Shown here: in pieces, positions 34,157 to 42,591 of the stretch | How the letters are laid out: every line of letters begins with the position of its first letter | How positions within the stretch are numbered: the first letter of the stretch is position 1 | NCBI GenBank assembly: GCA_046160045.1 | Contig: JBJXGR010000089.1 | Coordinates: 10,643-74,642, forward strand | Length of the DNA stretch: 64,000 nt | Reading direction: 5' to 3' | DNA from: CAZGUX01 sp046160045 | GTDB taxonomy: Bacteria > Acidobacteriota > Terriglobia > Bryobacterales > Bryobacteraceae | Translations under genes and position numbers: made by a program | Notes under the pieces: generated by a model | The model's input: only the letters and a program-made list of their open reading frames with translations | What the model was told of the DNA's origin: nothing | Databases searched by the model: none

Positions 34157-34902
34157 ATCGGCGGCTCGTCCTGTTGAACCTGCTGCTGCTGGCCGCGATT
34201 ACCGCGGGGGCCTCGCAACTGCGTCAGATGTGGCTCGCCTCGCAGGCGCGGGATCGGACATTGGTTGCCCGGAAGGTAAAGCCCATTCCGCCTGCCGCCG
34301 CGCCTGCCCCGGCCGCGCCGCAACCGGCGACGGCGGCGGCCTATCTGGAAGTCGCCAAAAAGATGCTGTTCGCCAAAGACCGCAATCCGGAAGTCGTGAT
34401 CGAGGTCACACCGGAAAGACCGCTGCCTCCCTTGCCAAGAGTGCACGGCGTGATGAATCTGGGCGACGGCCTGACCGTGATCATGAGTGAGAAATCCGGC
34501 GAGCGTCATCGGGGGGTGAAGGTCGGTGACAAGATCGGCGAATACCAATTGGCGGCGGTCGAAGGCGACCAACTGGTCTTCTCGTGGGAGCAGAAAGTCG
34601 TAAAGAAGCGCCTGGACGAATTGATCTCGCGGCGTGACGAGAAGGCGCCGGAATCCGCGGCGGCGTCCTCGGGGGCGAATACGGGCGCGCCGAAACCAGG
34701 CGGCCGGGTGGTTCCGGAGACGGTGACGGCGGAGACGCCCAAGGCCAAACCGGACGCCGAACCGGGCAAGGAACTCGCGCCGGGAATGGCGGCGTGCATA
34801 CCAGGCGATGATTCTCCGGCCGGAACGGAAAAGGGCGGCATGCGCAAGGTGGTGACCAAAACACCGTTTGGCGATGCCTGCCGTTGGGAGACAGCGAAGT
34901 GA
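34153..34902 (+). CDS. GspC/GspN-like protein with C-terminal PFG-WE motif
   Basis: A 249-residue bitopic protein. After one N-terminal helix (VLLNLLLLAAITAGA) and an Ala/Pro linker comes a beta domain (LPRVHGVMNLGDGLTVIMSE, HRGVKVGDKIGEYQLAAVEG) that resembles the homology region of GspC, which contacts the secretin. No PDZ domain follows. Instead there is a disordered Pro/Glu/Lys stretch and a tail, MRKVVTKTPFGDACRWE, whose TPFG...WE pattern recurs twice in the next gene. It overlaps the GspM-like gene by four bases. GspC-like role is inferred from the domain and from its place before gspD. Confidence 0.65.
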   Translation: MNRRLVLLNLLLLAAITAGASQLRQMWLASQARDRTLVARKVKPIPPAAAPAPAAPQPATAAAYLEVAKKMLFAKDRNPEVVIEVTPERPLPPLPRVHGVMNLGDGLTVIMSEKSGERHRGVKVGDKIGEYQLAAVEGDQLVFSWEQKVVKKRLDELISRRDEKAPESAAASSGANTGAPKPGGRVVPETVTAETPKAKPDAEPGKELAPGMAACIPGDDSPAGTEKGGMRKVVTKTPFGDACRWETAK

Positions 34903-34935
34903 GGCCCTCGCGACAGCGAGTAAGGAGAAAGACCG

Positions 34936-35391
34936 ATGAAATTCCTGTTGACGTTACTCGTGGCCGGGGCGCTGTTTGCCCTGCCAGCCGCAGAAACCAA
35001 GTCCAGCCGCAAGACGGCCGGCACCGCCAAGTCCCCGAACTCGGGCGCGCCTCCCGCGGATGCGAAGAAGCAGGCCGACGGGTCCTACACCAGCACCGAT
35101 GCGAGCGGAAAGCACTGGATCCACCGGCAGACACCGTTCGGCTGGGCCAGATATGAGGAACAATCGGCGTCCGCACCCGCGAACTCGAAGGCAGAGCCGG
35201 ACCCGACCCGCGTCGTCGAGGACCTCGGCGACCGCGTGAAGTTCGAGAAGCCCGGGCCCTTTGGGATGGCCCGGTGGGAACGCAAGAAGTCGGAGTTGAC
35301 GGCCGGCGAGCGCGCAGTGCTTGACAAACATCACGCAACGGAGCCGCGACCGTCAGGGAGCGGTGGCGCCGTTCGGAGCCGCGACCGTTAG
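34936..35391 (+). CDS. small exported protein with two PFG-WE motifs
   Basis: A 151-residue protein with a clear signal peptide (MKFLLTLLVAGALFALPAA) and no recognised family. It contains two copies of a short motif, IHRQTPFGWARYEE (near residue 60) and FEKPGPFGMARWER (near residue 107), joined by flexible sequence. The preceding gene ends in the same motif. AAGGAG eight bases before the ATG at 34936 is the best ribosome binding site in the operon. The last 17 codons are made of REP-like repeat, so the original stop may have been lost. Likely a periplasmic accessory of the secretion system; the role is unknown. Confidence 0.7.
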   Translation: MKFLLTLLVAGALFALPAAETKSSRKTAGTAKSPNSGAPPADAKKQADGSYTSTDASGKHWIHRQTPFGWARYEEQSASAPANSKAEPDPTRVVEDLGDRVKFEKPGPFGMARWERKKSELTAGERAVLDKHHATEPRPSGSGGAVRSRDR

Positions 35392-35402
35392 GGAGCGGTG
35401 GC
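35341..35402 (-). repeat. two REP-like repeat copies before gspD
   Basis: GAGCCGCGACCG followed by GGGAGCGGTGG at 35341-35366 is exactly the reverse complement of the copy at 42133-42158. A second copy at 35376-35402 differs at one base. The first copy and most of the second lie inside the 3' end of the small exported-protein gene and supply its last codons. Confidence 0.75.
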
Positions 35403-35431
35403 CACGAGCACGGAAGCGGAGCGAATCTGAA

Positions 35432-37624
35432 ATGCGAACTCAGCGAAGATATGCGATGTACGGGATTCTGGCGGCGATGCTCGCCGGATCCCTGCCACCC
35501 GCCGCCGCGCAGCAACAACGGCCGGCGCAGACGGCGGGCGCGCTGGGCGGTCTCAATTTCTACAACGCCTCGCTCGTCGAAGTCATCGACATTCTGGCCC
35601 AGAAGCTGAAGATCAATTACATCCTTGATCCCAAAGTCAAGGGATCGGTCACCATCAACACCTATGGCGAGATCAAACCGCTCGAGGTGCGCCAGTTGCT
35701 CGAGACCATCCTCCGCATCAACGGATTCACCCTGGTGCAGGTCGGCGATCTGTATCGCATTCTGCCCTCGGCCGACGCCGCGCGGCTGCCCATCAGTCCC
35801 ATCCGCGACGGCAGGGACCTGCCGGCCGACGAGCGCACGGTCTTAAACCTGATCTTCCTCAAGTACGTGACCGTTGGCGAATTGTCCAAGCTGATCGGCC
35901 CGTTCCTGGGCGAGGGCGCGATCTCGGTCTCTTACGATGCCGCCAACCTCCTGTTGATTCTCGACAACGCGCGCAACATGAAGCGCACGATGGACCTGAT
36001 CGCGCTGTTCGACAACGATGCGCTCGCCACCCAGCGGGTGCGTTTGTTCGAGGTCGAGAACGGCCGCCCGTCGGACCTGGTGAAAGAACTGGAAGTGGTG
36101 TTCCGGGCGATCGCGCTATCGGAGAAGGCGACCTCGGTCAGGTTCCTCCCGATCAACCGGATCAACACCATTGTGGCGGTCGCCCCCAATCCGGGCATTT
36201 TTCCGGAAGTGGAAAAATGGGTCCGCAAGCTCGACATTCCCGTAAAGTCGCCAGTGGGAGCGATCGACAACTACGTCTACCGTCTCAAGTATGGATGCGC
36301 GGAGACCATCGCCATGGCGGTGATGCAATTGTACGGAGGGGGCGGGTACGGGGGGTTCGGCGGCGGCATGGGCTACCCCGGGATGATGCCGATGATGGGC
36401 GGCAGCGGCAGCAACTGCGGCGCCGGCACCGGGAATAGCGCTTCCTCTACGGGGTTCGGCGCCGCCGGCTACGGCGGGTACGGCGGCGGCTATCCGTACG
36501 GCGGAGGAGGGTACGGGATGCCCTATGGCGGTGGGGGTTACGGGATGCCTTACGGCGGCGGGTACGGGGCACAATACGGGATCGCGACGCTGCCAGGCGT
36601 GGGCACTGCCACTCCGGGCGCGGCCCCGGGAACCGCGGCGGCCACCGCTGGCAAGGACCTGACGGGCAGTTACCTCGGGCCGGGGGGTGTGCCCGGAATG
36701 GGTTATTCGATGGGCCCTCGCGTCATCCCGAACAGCTTCAACAACACGCTGCTGGTGCAAGGGACGCCGCAGGAGTGGGAGCAGATTCAGCGGTTGCTCG
36801 AACAACTCGACATTCCCCCGCGCCAGGTGCTGATCGAAGCGAAGATCTACGAGGTATCGCTGACGGGCGCCTTTGCCAGCGGCGTGCAGGCGTATCTCCA
36901 GAAGAGCAGCGGACCTGGCCCGTTTCCGCGCCTGGTGACCGCAGGAACGGCCATCGGCAGCGGAGCGACCCCGGGATTGCAGTTGACGGCGGGTATGTTG
37001 ATCGGCCAAAGTCGGGAGTTGCTGTCGTTTCTCACGGCGCAGGAGGACACCCGGCGTTCCAAGGTGATTTCCGCGCCCAGCATCATCGCCACCGACAGTG
37101 TCGCCGCGGCCATCAATGTGGGTACAGAAGTCCCCACGCTCTCCTCTCAGGGTCTAAGCAACGTGCAATCCGGCGGTTCCTCGCTGTTCACCAATACGGT
37201 CCAGAACCGCAACACGGGCGTGACATTGAACATCACCGCGCGGGTGAACCCGAGCGGGATCGTCACGTTGAACATCAACCAGGAAGTGAGCGCGCCGCAA
37301 GCGCCCGCCGCCAACGCCGCGATCCAATCCCCGTCCTTCTCCAAGCGCAATGTCGTCACCCAGGTCACGCTGCAGGATGGAGACACGATCGCCATTGGCG
37401 GCATCATTCAGGAGACGGAAACCAACAGTTCGGCCGGGGTGCCCGTTCTGCACCGGTTGCCCGTGATCGGTGCGGCATTCGGCGCCAGATCCACCTCCAG
37501 GGAGCGTACGGAACTGATCGTGTTCATGACCCCGCGCATCATCTACGACACGAATCAGATGACGGAGGCCAGTGAAGAGTTGAAGTCGAACATGCGGCGG
37601 CTGCAGAAAATCATTAGGGAGTAG
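35432..37624 (+). CDS. gspD: type II secretion system secretin D
   Basis: A 730-residue outer-membrane secretin. Order: signal peptide (YGILAAMLAGSLPPAAA), N0 domain (NFYNASLVEVIDILAQKLKI), N1-N2 domains, a Gly/Tyr/Met-rich low-complexity stretch at about residues 300-400, a last N domain (NSFNNTLLVQGTPQEWEQIQ) and the secretin barrel (VPTLSSQGL, FSKRNVVTQVTLQDGDTIAI, VPVLHRLPVIGAAFG). The ATG at 35432 was chosen for the signal peptide and a GGAGCG upstream. The low-complexity insert is unusual. It is the last gene of the operon. Confidence 0.93.
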   Translation: MRTQRRYAMYGILAAMLAGSLPPAAAQQQRPAQTAGALGGLNFYNASLVEVIDILAQKLKINYILDPKVKGSVTINTYGEIKPLEVRQLLETILRINGFTLVQVGDLYRILPSADAARLPISPIRDGRDLPADERTVLNLIFLKYVTVGELSKLIGPFLGEGAISVSYDAANLLLILDNARNMKRTMDLIALFDNDALATQRVRLFEVENGRPSDLVKELEVVFRAIALSEKATSVRFLPINRINTIVAVAPNPGIFPEVEKWVRKLDIPVKSPVGAIDNYVYRLKYGCAETIAMAVMQLYGGGGYGGFGGGMGYPGMMPMMGGSGSNCGAGTGNSASSTGFGAAGYGGYGGGYPYGGGGYGMPYGGGGYGMPYGGGYGAQYGIATLPGVGTATPGAAPGTAAATAGKDLTGSYLGPGGVPGMGYSMGPRVIPNSFNNTLLVQGTPQEWEQIQRLLEQLDIPPRQVLIEAKIYEVSLTGAFASGVQAYLQKSSGPGPFPRLVTAGTAIGSGATPGLQLTAGMLIGQSRELLSFLTAQEDTRRSKVISAPSIIATDSVAAAINVGTEVPTLSSQGLSNVQSGGSSLFTNTVQNRNTGVTLNITARVNPSGIVTLNINQEVSAPQAPAANAAIQSPSFSKRNVVTQVTLQDGDTIAIGGIIQETETNSSAGVPVLHRLPVIGAAFGARSTSRERTELIVFMTPRIIYDTNQMTEASEELKSNMRRLQKIIRE

Positions 37625-37839
37625 CGGCCTTCACGTGGCGGTTACTCGACCGCCTGCCGGGCGAACCCACTCCGGGCAAGGGCAGATATCGTGATGCCGG
37701 CGACCCGCGTGAGCATCTCCGGCAGGAAGCGCGAGACCTCCTGCGTGCAGGAGGCGAGCAGAAGGAAGAAGAGGTCGGTTGTCCGGGAAAAGGGACGAGG
37801 GGTCTCTGACCAGGTCGGCCACTTGCAGCGAGTGGGATT

Positions 37840-40212
37840 TCAGCGCACCGCGATCTGCGGGACGACGGTGCTCTGAACTCCTCCGACGCGCAGGGCAACA
37901 GCGACCGATTCGCCAGCGACTCCCGAAGGCACGCGCAGGTTGAGTTGCATCAGCCCCGCCGTGCCGGGCGTCTGGCCCCGAAACAGAACCTCGGCGGAGA
38001 CGCCTCCGATCGTCACTTCGACGGATGCTTCCGGAACTGGCAGCACGGAACCCGGCGTCGCCCCTGTGACGCTTCGTGGCACCGTCAGGCCCTGACCGGT
38101 TGCAAACAGCACAATGATCTCTCCGGCGGTCGCCGGGCTCTGCCTTTCGATGAAACTGAAATCGGCGTGAAAGGCTCGCGGGAACAGATTTGGCCGCGTG
38201 GGCTGCATGGCGACGCGACGTGCCTCACTGGAAGCGCCGCCCGCGGTGACCACGACGTCCGCTTGCGTCAACCCGGCCGCCTCATACGGAACCTGCACAT
38301 TGATCTGCCCGCTGCTGACGTACAGCAGAGGTGCGGCGATGCCGGCCCATGTCACGGAGGTGCCGGCAACACGGGTGGGAAGGCGGTTCGTCGCCGAGTC
38401 AAACTGGGTAGCGATTCCGTCCATCGGTCCGAGGTTCAGACCGAAGATCGAGACGAGTTGGCCGGGAGCGAACGAAAATCCGAGCCCCGAGAAGACATCG
38501 GCGATCCCGTTCGCACTGATTTGCGGCCGTTGCCCGCTGGGTGGAGGCGGGGTCGTCGTTGAACCGAACTCGAAAGCGCCAATGTCGATGGCGCGGCCTT
38601 GCGGACGCGGCGCGCCGTCGAAGTCGGAAGTCAACCCGGTGGCGGCGCCGGCGTCGATGGCCGGACTGACTGACCGTAGGCGCAAATCGAAACTGGCGGG
38701 CGCGGCAAAGAGTGGGTCCGCGTTAATGTTCCCTTGCAGGAATGCCGGTCCCGGACCGTTGCCGAACCACAGATTGTTGCTACCGCGGATCAGATTTTCA
38801 GGTCCTCGAACATAGGCGCGGCGAGCGACCGCATAGGATATGTTGTTGCGCAGGTTCATGAAGAGTTGCGTCGAATATTCGTCCCGCGCCCAGGCGGCTT
38901 CGCCGAAGAAGTCGGGCTCGACGGAAGCAAAGTCGTAACAGGTGTTGTTGTAGATCTCGACCGTGCCTCGGCCGTCCGGGCCTGCGTTGGTATAACCGGG
39001 CACAAAGACGCACGAATAGCTCGCCGGGTCGTCCGGGGGATGGGGCCCCGCGCCCGCGCGAATGATCACGTTGTTGTAAACCTCCACGCGGCCTTTCGAC
39101 GGATCGACAGTAGCCAGCACGATGCCATCGCAAGCGTCCCCCCTGATCAGGTTGCCGTGGATGATCAGATCATATTGATTGAGCCCGTTGGTGTTGTCCT
39201 CGGTGAGCGGGGATGAGTGGACCTGGATGGCACGGCACGTGTTGTTGTCGTGAATGTTGTTCCATGCTGCTTCCACATGATTGGAGTCGGTGGAAAAGTA
39301 GACGGCGTGATACTGCTTGGAGGCTCCTCGGCGGCCTGTGCCGTGAACTTCGTTGCCGAGAAAGCGCAGATAGGTGGCGAGCGAACTGACAAAGCAGCCG
39401 GTAGGACCGTCGCCACCCGGACAAGAGATGTCGTTGCCCGTGAGTTTCCAGTAGGAGGGGTTGGGCCCCTGAATCGCGATAGCGCTGCCGCTAGCGCGGA
39501 AACGCAACTGCGAGAGCACCCAGTGGTCGGCGCCCGCAGCCTCATCGATATTGGGGATGCGCAGGCCGTATTCGAGCGCGGGCGAACCGATGGTCGCGCG
39601 CGCCCCGGGGTAGGCAATGAGTGCGATCGGGCGGCCTGCTTCTCCGCCGGTCTGGATATTGACCGCCGCGTCGAAGCCCTCTTCGGCTATCTGCTCCACG
39701 CCATCTCGCACGTAGGTGGTATCCCCGGCTCGCATCGAATTCTTGGCTTTGAGGATGGTCCGCCAAGGACGCGCGAAGCTGCCGTCATTGGCGTCGTTCC
39801 CCGAGGTCGCCACGAAGTAGATGCCGCCGCTCCGGACGGTGAACGGCAGGGCGTTGCTGGTGCCGGCTGTCGTGGTGATGACCAGGCCGCCCGAGCGGGC
39901 CGCCTCGCCCAGTTGCACGGTAATCCGGGTGTCGGTCCAAACCGGATAGGCCACGACCGACCCTCCGCCCATGGTCACTCTCGAAGCGCCGCGGGTGGGC
40001 CCGAAGTTGCGACCCCAAATGGTCACAAACACTCCCTGGTTATTCTCCCCGCCCGTGGCCGGCCCGCTTTCGATGTCCGTGAAGAACGCACGGGGAACCT
40101 GGCCCCAACTCACCGTTGTTGCCGAGATCAGGAGAATGATTCGGATGATTCGAATTCCAGACGTCCTTTCAGAGCAAGATCTGAACAAAAGTGACCGGTT
40201 TTGGAAAAGCAC
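37840..40212 (-). CDS. secreted right-handed beta-helix protein with IPT and Solibacter-type C-terminal domains
   Basis: A 790-residue exported protein. After the signal (RIILLISATTVSWGQ) comes an IPT/TIG-like domain (GVFVTIWGRNFGPTRGA), then a parallel beta-helix of pectate-lyase type (GGIYFVATSGNDANDGSFA, NNVIIRAGAG, VEIYNNTCYDFASVEP), and from about residue 555 a domain matching the Solibacter C-terminal type (FSFAPGQLVSIFGLNLG, LYVSSGQINVQVPYEAAG). It may bind or cut polysaccharide. The start is unsure: a GTG at 40212 is used, but the strongest binding site (GAAAGGA) sits seven to eight bases before an ATT codon at 40155 that begins the hydrophobic signal. Confidence 0.82.
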   Translation of the reverse strand: MLFQNRSLLFRSCSERTSGIRIIRIILLISATTVSWGQVPRAFFTDIESGPATGGENNQGVFVTIWGRNFGPTRGASRVTMGGGSVVAYPVWTDTRITVQLGEAARSGGLVITTTAGTSNALPFTVRSGGIYFVATSGNDANDGSFARPWRTILKAKNSMRAGDTTYVRDGVEQIAEEGFDAAVNIQTGGEAGRPIALIAYPGARATIGSPALEYGLRIPNIDEAAGADHWVLSQLRFRASGSAIAIQGPNPSYWKLTGNDISCPGGDGPTGCFVSSLATYLRFLGNEVHGTGRRGASKQYHAVYFSTDSNHVEAAWNNIHDNNTCRAIQVHSSPLTEDNTNGLNQYDLIIHGNLIRGDACDGIVLATVDPSKGRVEVYNNVIIRAGAGPHPPDDPASYSCVFVPGYTNAGPDGRGTVEIYNNTCYDFASVEPDFFGEAAWARDEYSTQLFMNLRNNISYAVARRAYVRGPENLIRGSNNLWFGNGPGPAFLQGNINADPLFAAPASFDLRLRSVSPAIDAGAATGLTSDFDGAPRPQGRAIDIGAFEFGSTTTPPPPSGQRPQISANGIADVFSGLGFSFAPGQLVSIFGLNLGPMDGIATQFDSATNRLPTRVAGTSVTWAGIAAPLLYVSSGQINVQVPYEAAGLTQADVVVTAGGASSEARRVAMQPTRPNLFPRAFHADFSFIERQSPATAGEIIVLFATGQGLTVPRSVTGATPGSVLPVPEASVEVTIGGVSAEVLFRGQTPGTAGLMQLNLRVPSGVAGESVAVALRVGGVQSTVVPQIAVR

Positions 40213-40631
40213 AACACGACACCCTTCGCGTGAAAGTGAGAGTCACGCCGGCTCGCTATGACCGCGGATCGCGTCCATCAAGTGCCCGCACCGAAACCAT
40301 GGGATGCGCTCGGCGATTCTGCCGAGTCGCTTAAATCGGGCTTTCTCCCGCAGTGCGGATTTCGCCAGTCGGCGTAATGAGGCCAAAACCTCGGGCGCCG
40401 ATCCACGGTGTCTGTGGATTCCATCATAGCTCGGTCTGGCTTCGGGTTCGTTGCGACCTGGCGGCTTGGCGAAAGCCTCAAGACGGCGTTCACAAGAAGT
40501 CGAGCGAAGAGACGAGGGCGGCGCCTGAACCGGTCTGCCACACTCTCCAGTTACGATAGCGGCCCGGCCGCAGCCACGATGCTGTACCGTGACTCGGCGC
40601 ACGTGCTGCCCATGAAGAGCGCTCCGCCGGA
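40213..40631. other. gene-free spacer, nothing recognised
   Basis: No gene with a convincing start, composition or family match was found in these 419 bases. One minus-strand frame reads REKARFKRLGRIAERIPWFR around 40300 and looks slightly protein-like, but it has no recognisable relatives that I can name. Confidence 0.4.
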
Positions 40632-42035
40632 CTACGTCCAGATGCCGTGCGTCCGCCCGTACCAATACGCCGCAGGATACATCGCAAGGCAGTCGCCGCT
40701 CAGCAGGTTGGCCAGGTAACGGATCTCCGGTTCGAGCGAGTTCTCCGGATCAATCATGTACCGCAGGTGAGATTTGTCCAGGACCGCGAACACCTGTCGC
40801 GCGAACTCTTTTGCCGTGTCGCGCAGCCTCGTGCTGCGGCGAGCCACCATCGCCGCGCTCATCACCCGGCGGGCGGCGTACTCCCCACTCGCCACCGGGA
40901 ACGTGCCGTTCGAGAACATCCAGGGGCTGTCCCATAGGGGTCGGGGCTTCAGAGTCTTCTTCGAGGGCCGCCATTCCCGCGTGACCGTATCGAGATCGAT
41001 GTAGTAATAGCTGAAGAAATCGGGCCGCATTCCGAGCCCCGCGAATTCCCACCACTTTTCCATCGAGGAAACATACTGGCCGGCCGCGGCCGGGTTGAGG
41101 TCGATCAGGATATCGGCCGTCACGATCTCCTTGTCGTGGAACGCGCGATCCTCCGTGCTGATGTAGCGGCGGCGGCCCATGCCGTGGTTGGTCTCGAGCG
41201 CGCTCGGCATGGCGCCGAACAGCGCGTGGATGCGTTCGAATTCCTTTTGGAACTGCGGGTCGCCGGTCAACTCAAAGGCGATGCGGTTGATCCAGGCCCA
41301 GACCGGCATATGGCGCTGCGCCCGTGGCATCGACTGCTCGAACGACCAGGGCTCGCCAAAGAAACTGATCGTGTAGCGCATCTCGCGCCACAGCCTGGCG
41401 ATGGAGGCGATCATGAAGTCGATGCGCCGCCGTGTTTCCGGCGGCGCCAGCGGCCGGTAGCAATACATCCCCCAGACGGGGCCGAAGTTTTGCTCCGTGC
41501 TGGTCTGTGTGGTCATCATCTGGCCGTACGGTTTCGAGATCCAGCCCACCCTCGTCTCGAAGCGATCGTTCGGGTCGATGTGGCCCGATCGCTGGGTGAG
41601 CGGCGCCGCGGCGCCGGCCCGGCCTTCGCTCAAACGGAAATTCACATCGATGGAGCGGAAAGCCCGCGCGGCATACTCGAGAGCCGCGGGTTCCTTGGTC
41701 GCCCGATAGCGGTAGCACTGGGCCGCCAGAAAAATCCCGGAAATCATGGGGCTGTTTTCATAGTTGTTGTGATCGTGCGGTTCGACGCCGATGGAGAATC
41801 TCGTGCGCGGGTCGTAGTCCGCCGGTGTCGAGGCGCGTTCCTGGTCGAAGAGCCAGTGCGAGTACATCAGCCCGAGATTGTCAAAGTAGTTCTCGTGGAC
41901 CCACGACTCGATGAAACGGATCCGCTGCTCGAGCGGCATCCGCACGTCGAGATCGGAGAGCCTCCGCGAGGCGGCCGGGGCGGGAAGGGCGGGAAGCGAG
42001 AGACCGGCCAGATGGAGGAAACGGCGGCGATGCAT
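40632..42035 (-). CDS. unknown exported protein, twin-arginine-type leader
   Basis: A 467-residue protein that I do not recognise. It begins MHRRRFLHLAGLSLPALPAP, a twin-arginine-like leader, so it is probably exported in a folded state. The mature part is helix-rich and aromatic (WVHENYFDNLGLMYSHWLFD, GPVWGMYCYRPLAPPETRRR, YWYGRTHGIW at the very end), with several His and Asp residues. It resembles alpha/alpha-barrel proteins only in helix spacing. Start ATG at 42035; a longer frame upstream adds no leader. A hydrolase or lyase role is possible but not shown. Confidence 0.65.
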   Translation of the reverse strand: MHRRRFLHLAGLSLPALPAPAASRRLSDLDVRMPLEQRIRFIESWVHENYFDNLGLMYSHWLFDQERASTPADYDPRTRFSIGVEPHDHNNYENSPMISGIFLAAQCYRYRATKEPAALEYAARAFRSIDVNFRLSEGRAGAAAPLTQRSGHIDPNDRFETRVGWISKPYGQMMTTQTSTEQNFGPVWGMYCYRPLAPPETRRRIDFMIASIARLWREMRYTISFFGEPWSFEQSMPRAQRHMPVWAWINRIAFELTGDPQFQKEFERIHALFGAMPSALETNHGMGRRRYISTEDRAFHDKEIVTADILIDLNPAAAGQYVSSMEKWWEFAGLGMRPDFFSYYYIDLDTVTREWRPSKKTLKPRPLWDSPWMFSNGTFPVASGEYAARRVMSAAMVARRSTRLRDTAKEFARQVFAVLDKSHLRYMIDPENSLEPEIRYLANLLSGDCLAMYPAAYWYGRTHGIWT

Positions 42036-42132
42036 CAGGAACAGGATACACCGCGGGGCCAATGCCCCTGTGGTCGCGCGCACGGGAGGGCCCCCGCTCC
42101 ATTTGGAGCGTGGGAATCAGTGGTCACGCACC

Positions 42133-42158
42133 CCACCGCTCCCTGACGGTCGCGGCTC
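42133..42158 (+). repeat. REP-like repeat, best-conserved copy
   Basis: CCACCGCTCCCTGACG followed by GTCGCGGCTC. It is identical over 26 bases, in reverse complement, to the copy at 35341-35366. It lies in a 362-bp gene-free stretch (42036-42397) that otherwise holds only two hairpins. Confidence 0.75.
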
Positions 42159-42199
42159 GGAAGATTCACGCCCCCAAAGTCGAGGCGGGCAATGGCAAC

Positions 42200-42241
42200 C
42201 CCACGGCCTACGCCGTGGGCTCGTCGAGACGAGTCTCGACG
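42200..42241. terminator. two adjacent perfect 8-bp hairpins
   Basis: CCCACGGC-CTAC-GCCGTGGG (42200-42219) is followed two bases later by CGTCGAGA-CGAG-TCTCGACG (42222-42241). Both stems are perfect with four-base loops. They sit about 160 bp past the end of the minus-strand zinc-ribbon gene and could end that operon, although no T run is present. They may instead belong to the repeat family nearby. Confidence 0.4.
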
Positions 42242-42397
42242 CCGCAGACGGGAGCTTCCGCGCCACAATGTTCTGGCCACCCGCGGGCGGTTATATGAGC
42301 GCTTATGTGGGCGAAGCCCGGCCTCACGCAACTGAAGTCCGTGCGATCTTCGTTGCGCCACCGTAGGGCCGCATGTATGCGACCCTTACCCTCGTGA

Positions 42398-42589
42398 CTA
42401 AGCCGTGTCTCCGATGGGAGCTTGCCATCGGAACAGGAAGAAGTGGTGGCCGCAAAGACCGCACCGGTAGGGTTGAACGAGCCAGTGAAAGGCCCGCTCA
42501 ATCGCGTTTCGCAGGCCGACGCTTCTGAACTCGATCGATCCGCAATAAGGACAACACTTGGAGAACAGCCCTACGTTGGCGCGCCTCAT
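42398..42589 (-). CDS. small zinc-ribbon protein
   Basis: A 63-residue protein with two CxxC pairs: CCPYCGSIEFRS near residue 13 and YRCGLCGHHFFLFRW near residue 41, a clear zinc-ribbon pattern. No longer family is recognised. Its ATG at 42589 is two bases after the stop of the small basic-protein gene, so both are likely translated from the groESL message or a short one after it. Such ribbons bind nucleic acid or stabilise small proteins; the role is unknown. Confidence 0.6.
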   Translation of the reverse strand: MRRANVGLFSKCCPYCGSIEFRSVGLRNAIERAFHWLVQPYRCGLCGHHFFLFRWQAPIGDTA

Positions 42590-42591
42590 CT

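Noticed and set aside
36334..36640. Gly/Tyr/Met-rich stretch of gspD as a frameshift or assembly artefact
   Set aside because: The frame stays open and correct domains follow on both sides, so it is a genuine in-frame insert.
37625..37839. Gap between gspD and the beta-helix gene as a small gene
   Set aside because: Frames there lack a binding site and a believable composition; the gap separates two convergent genes and probably holds only their ends.
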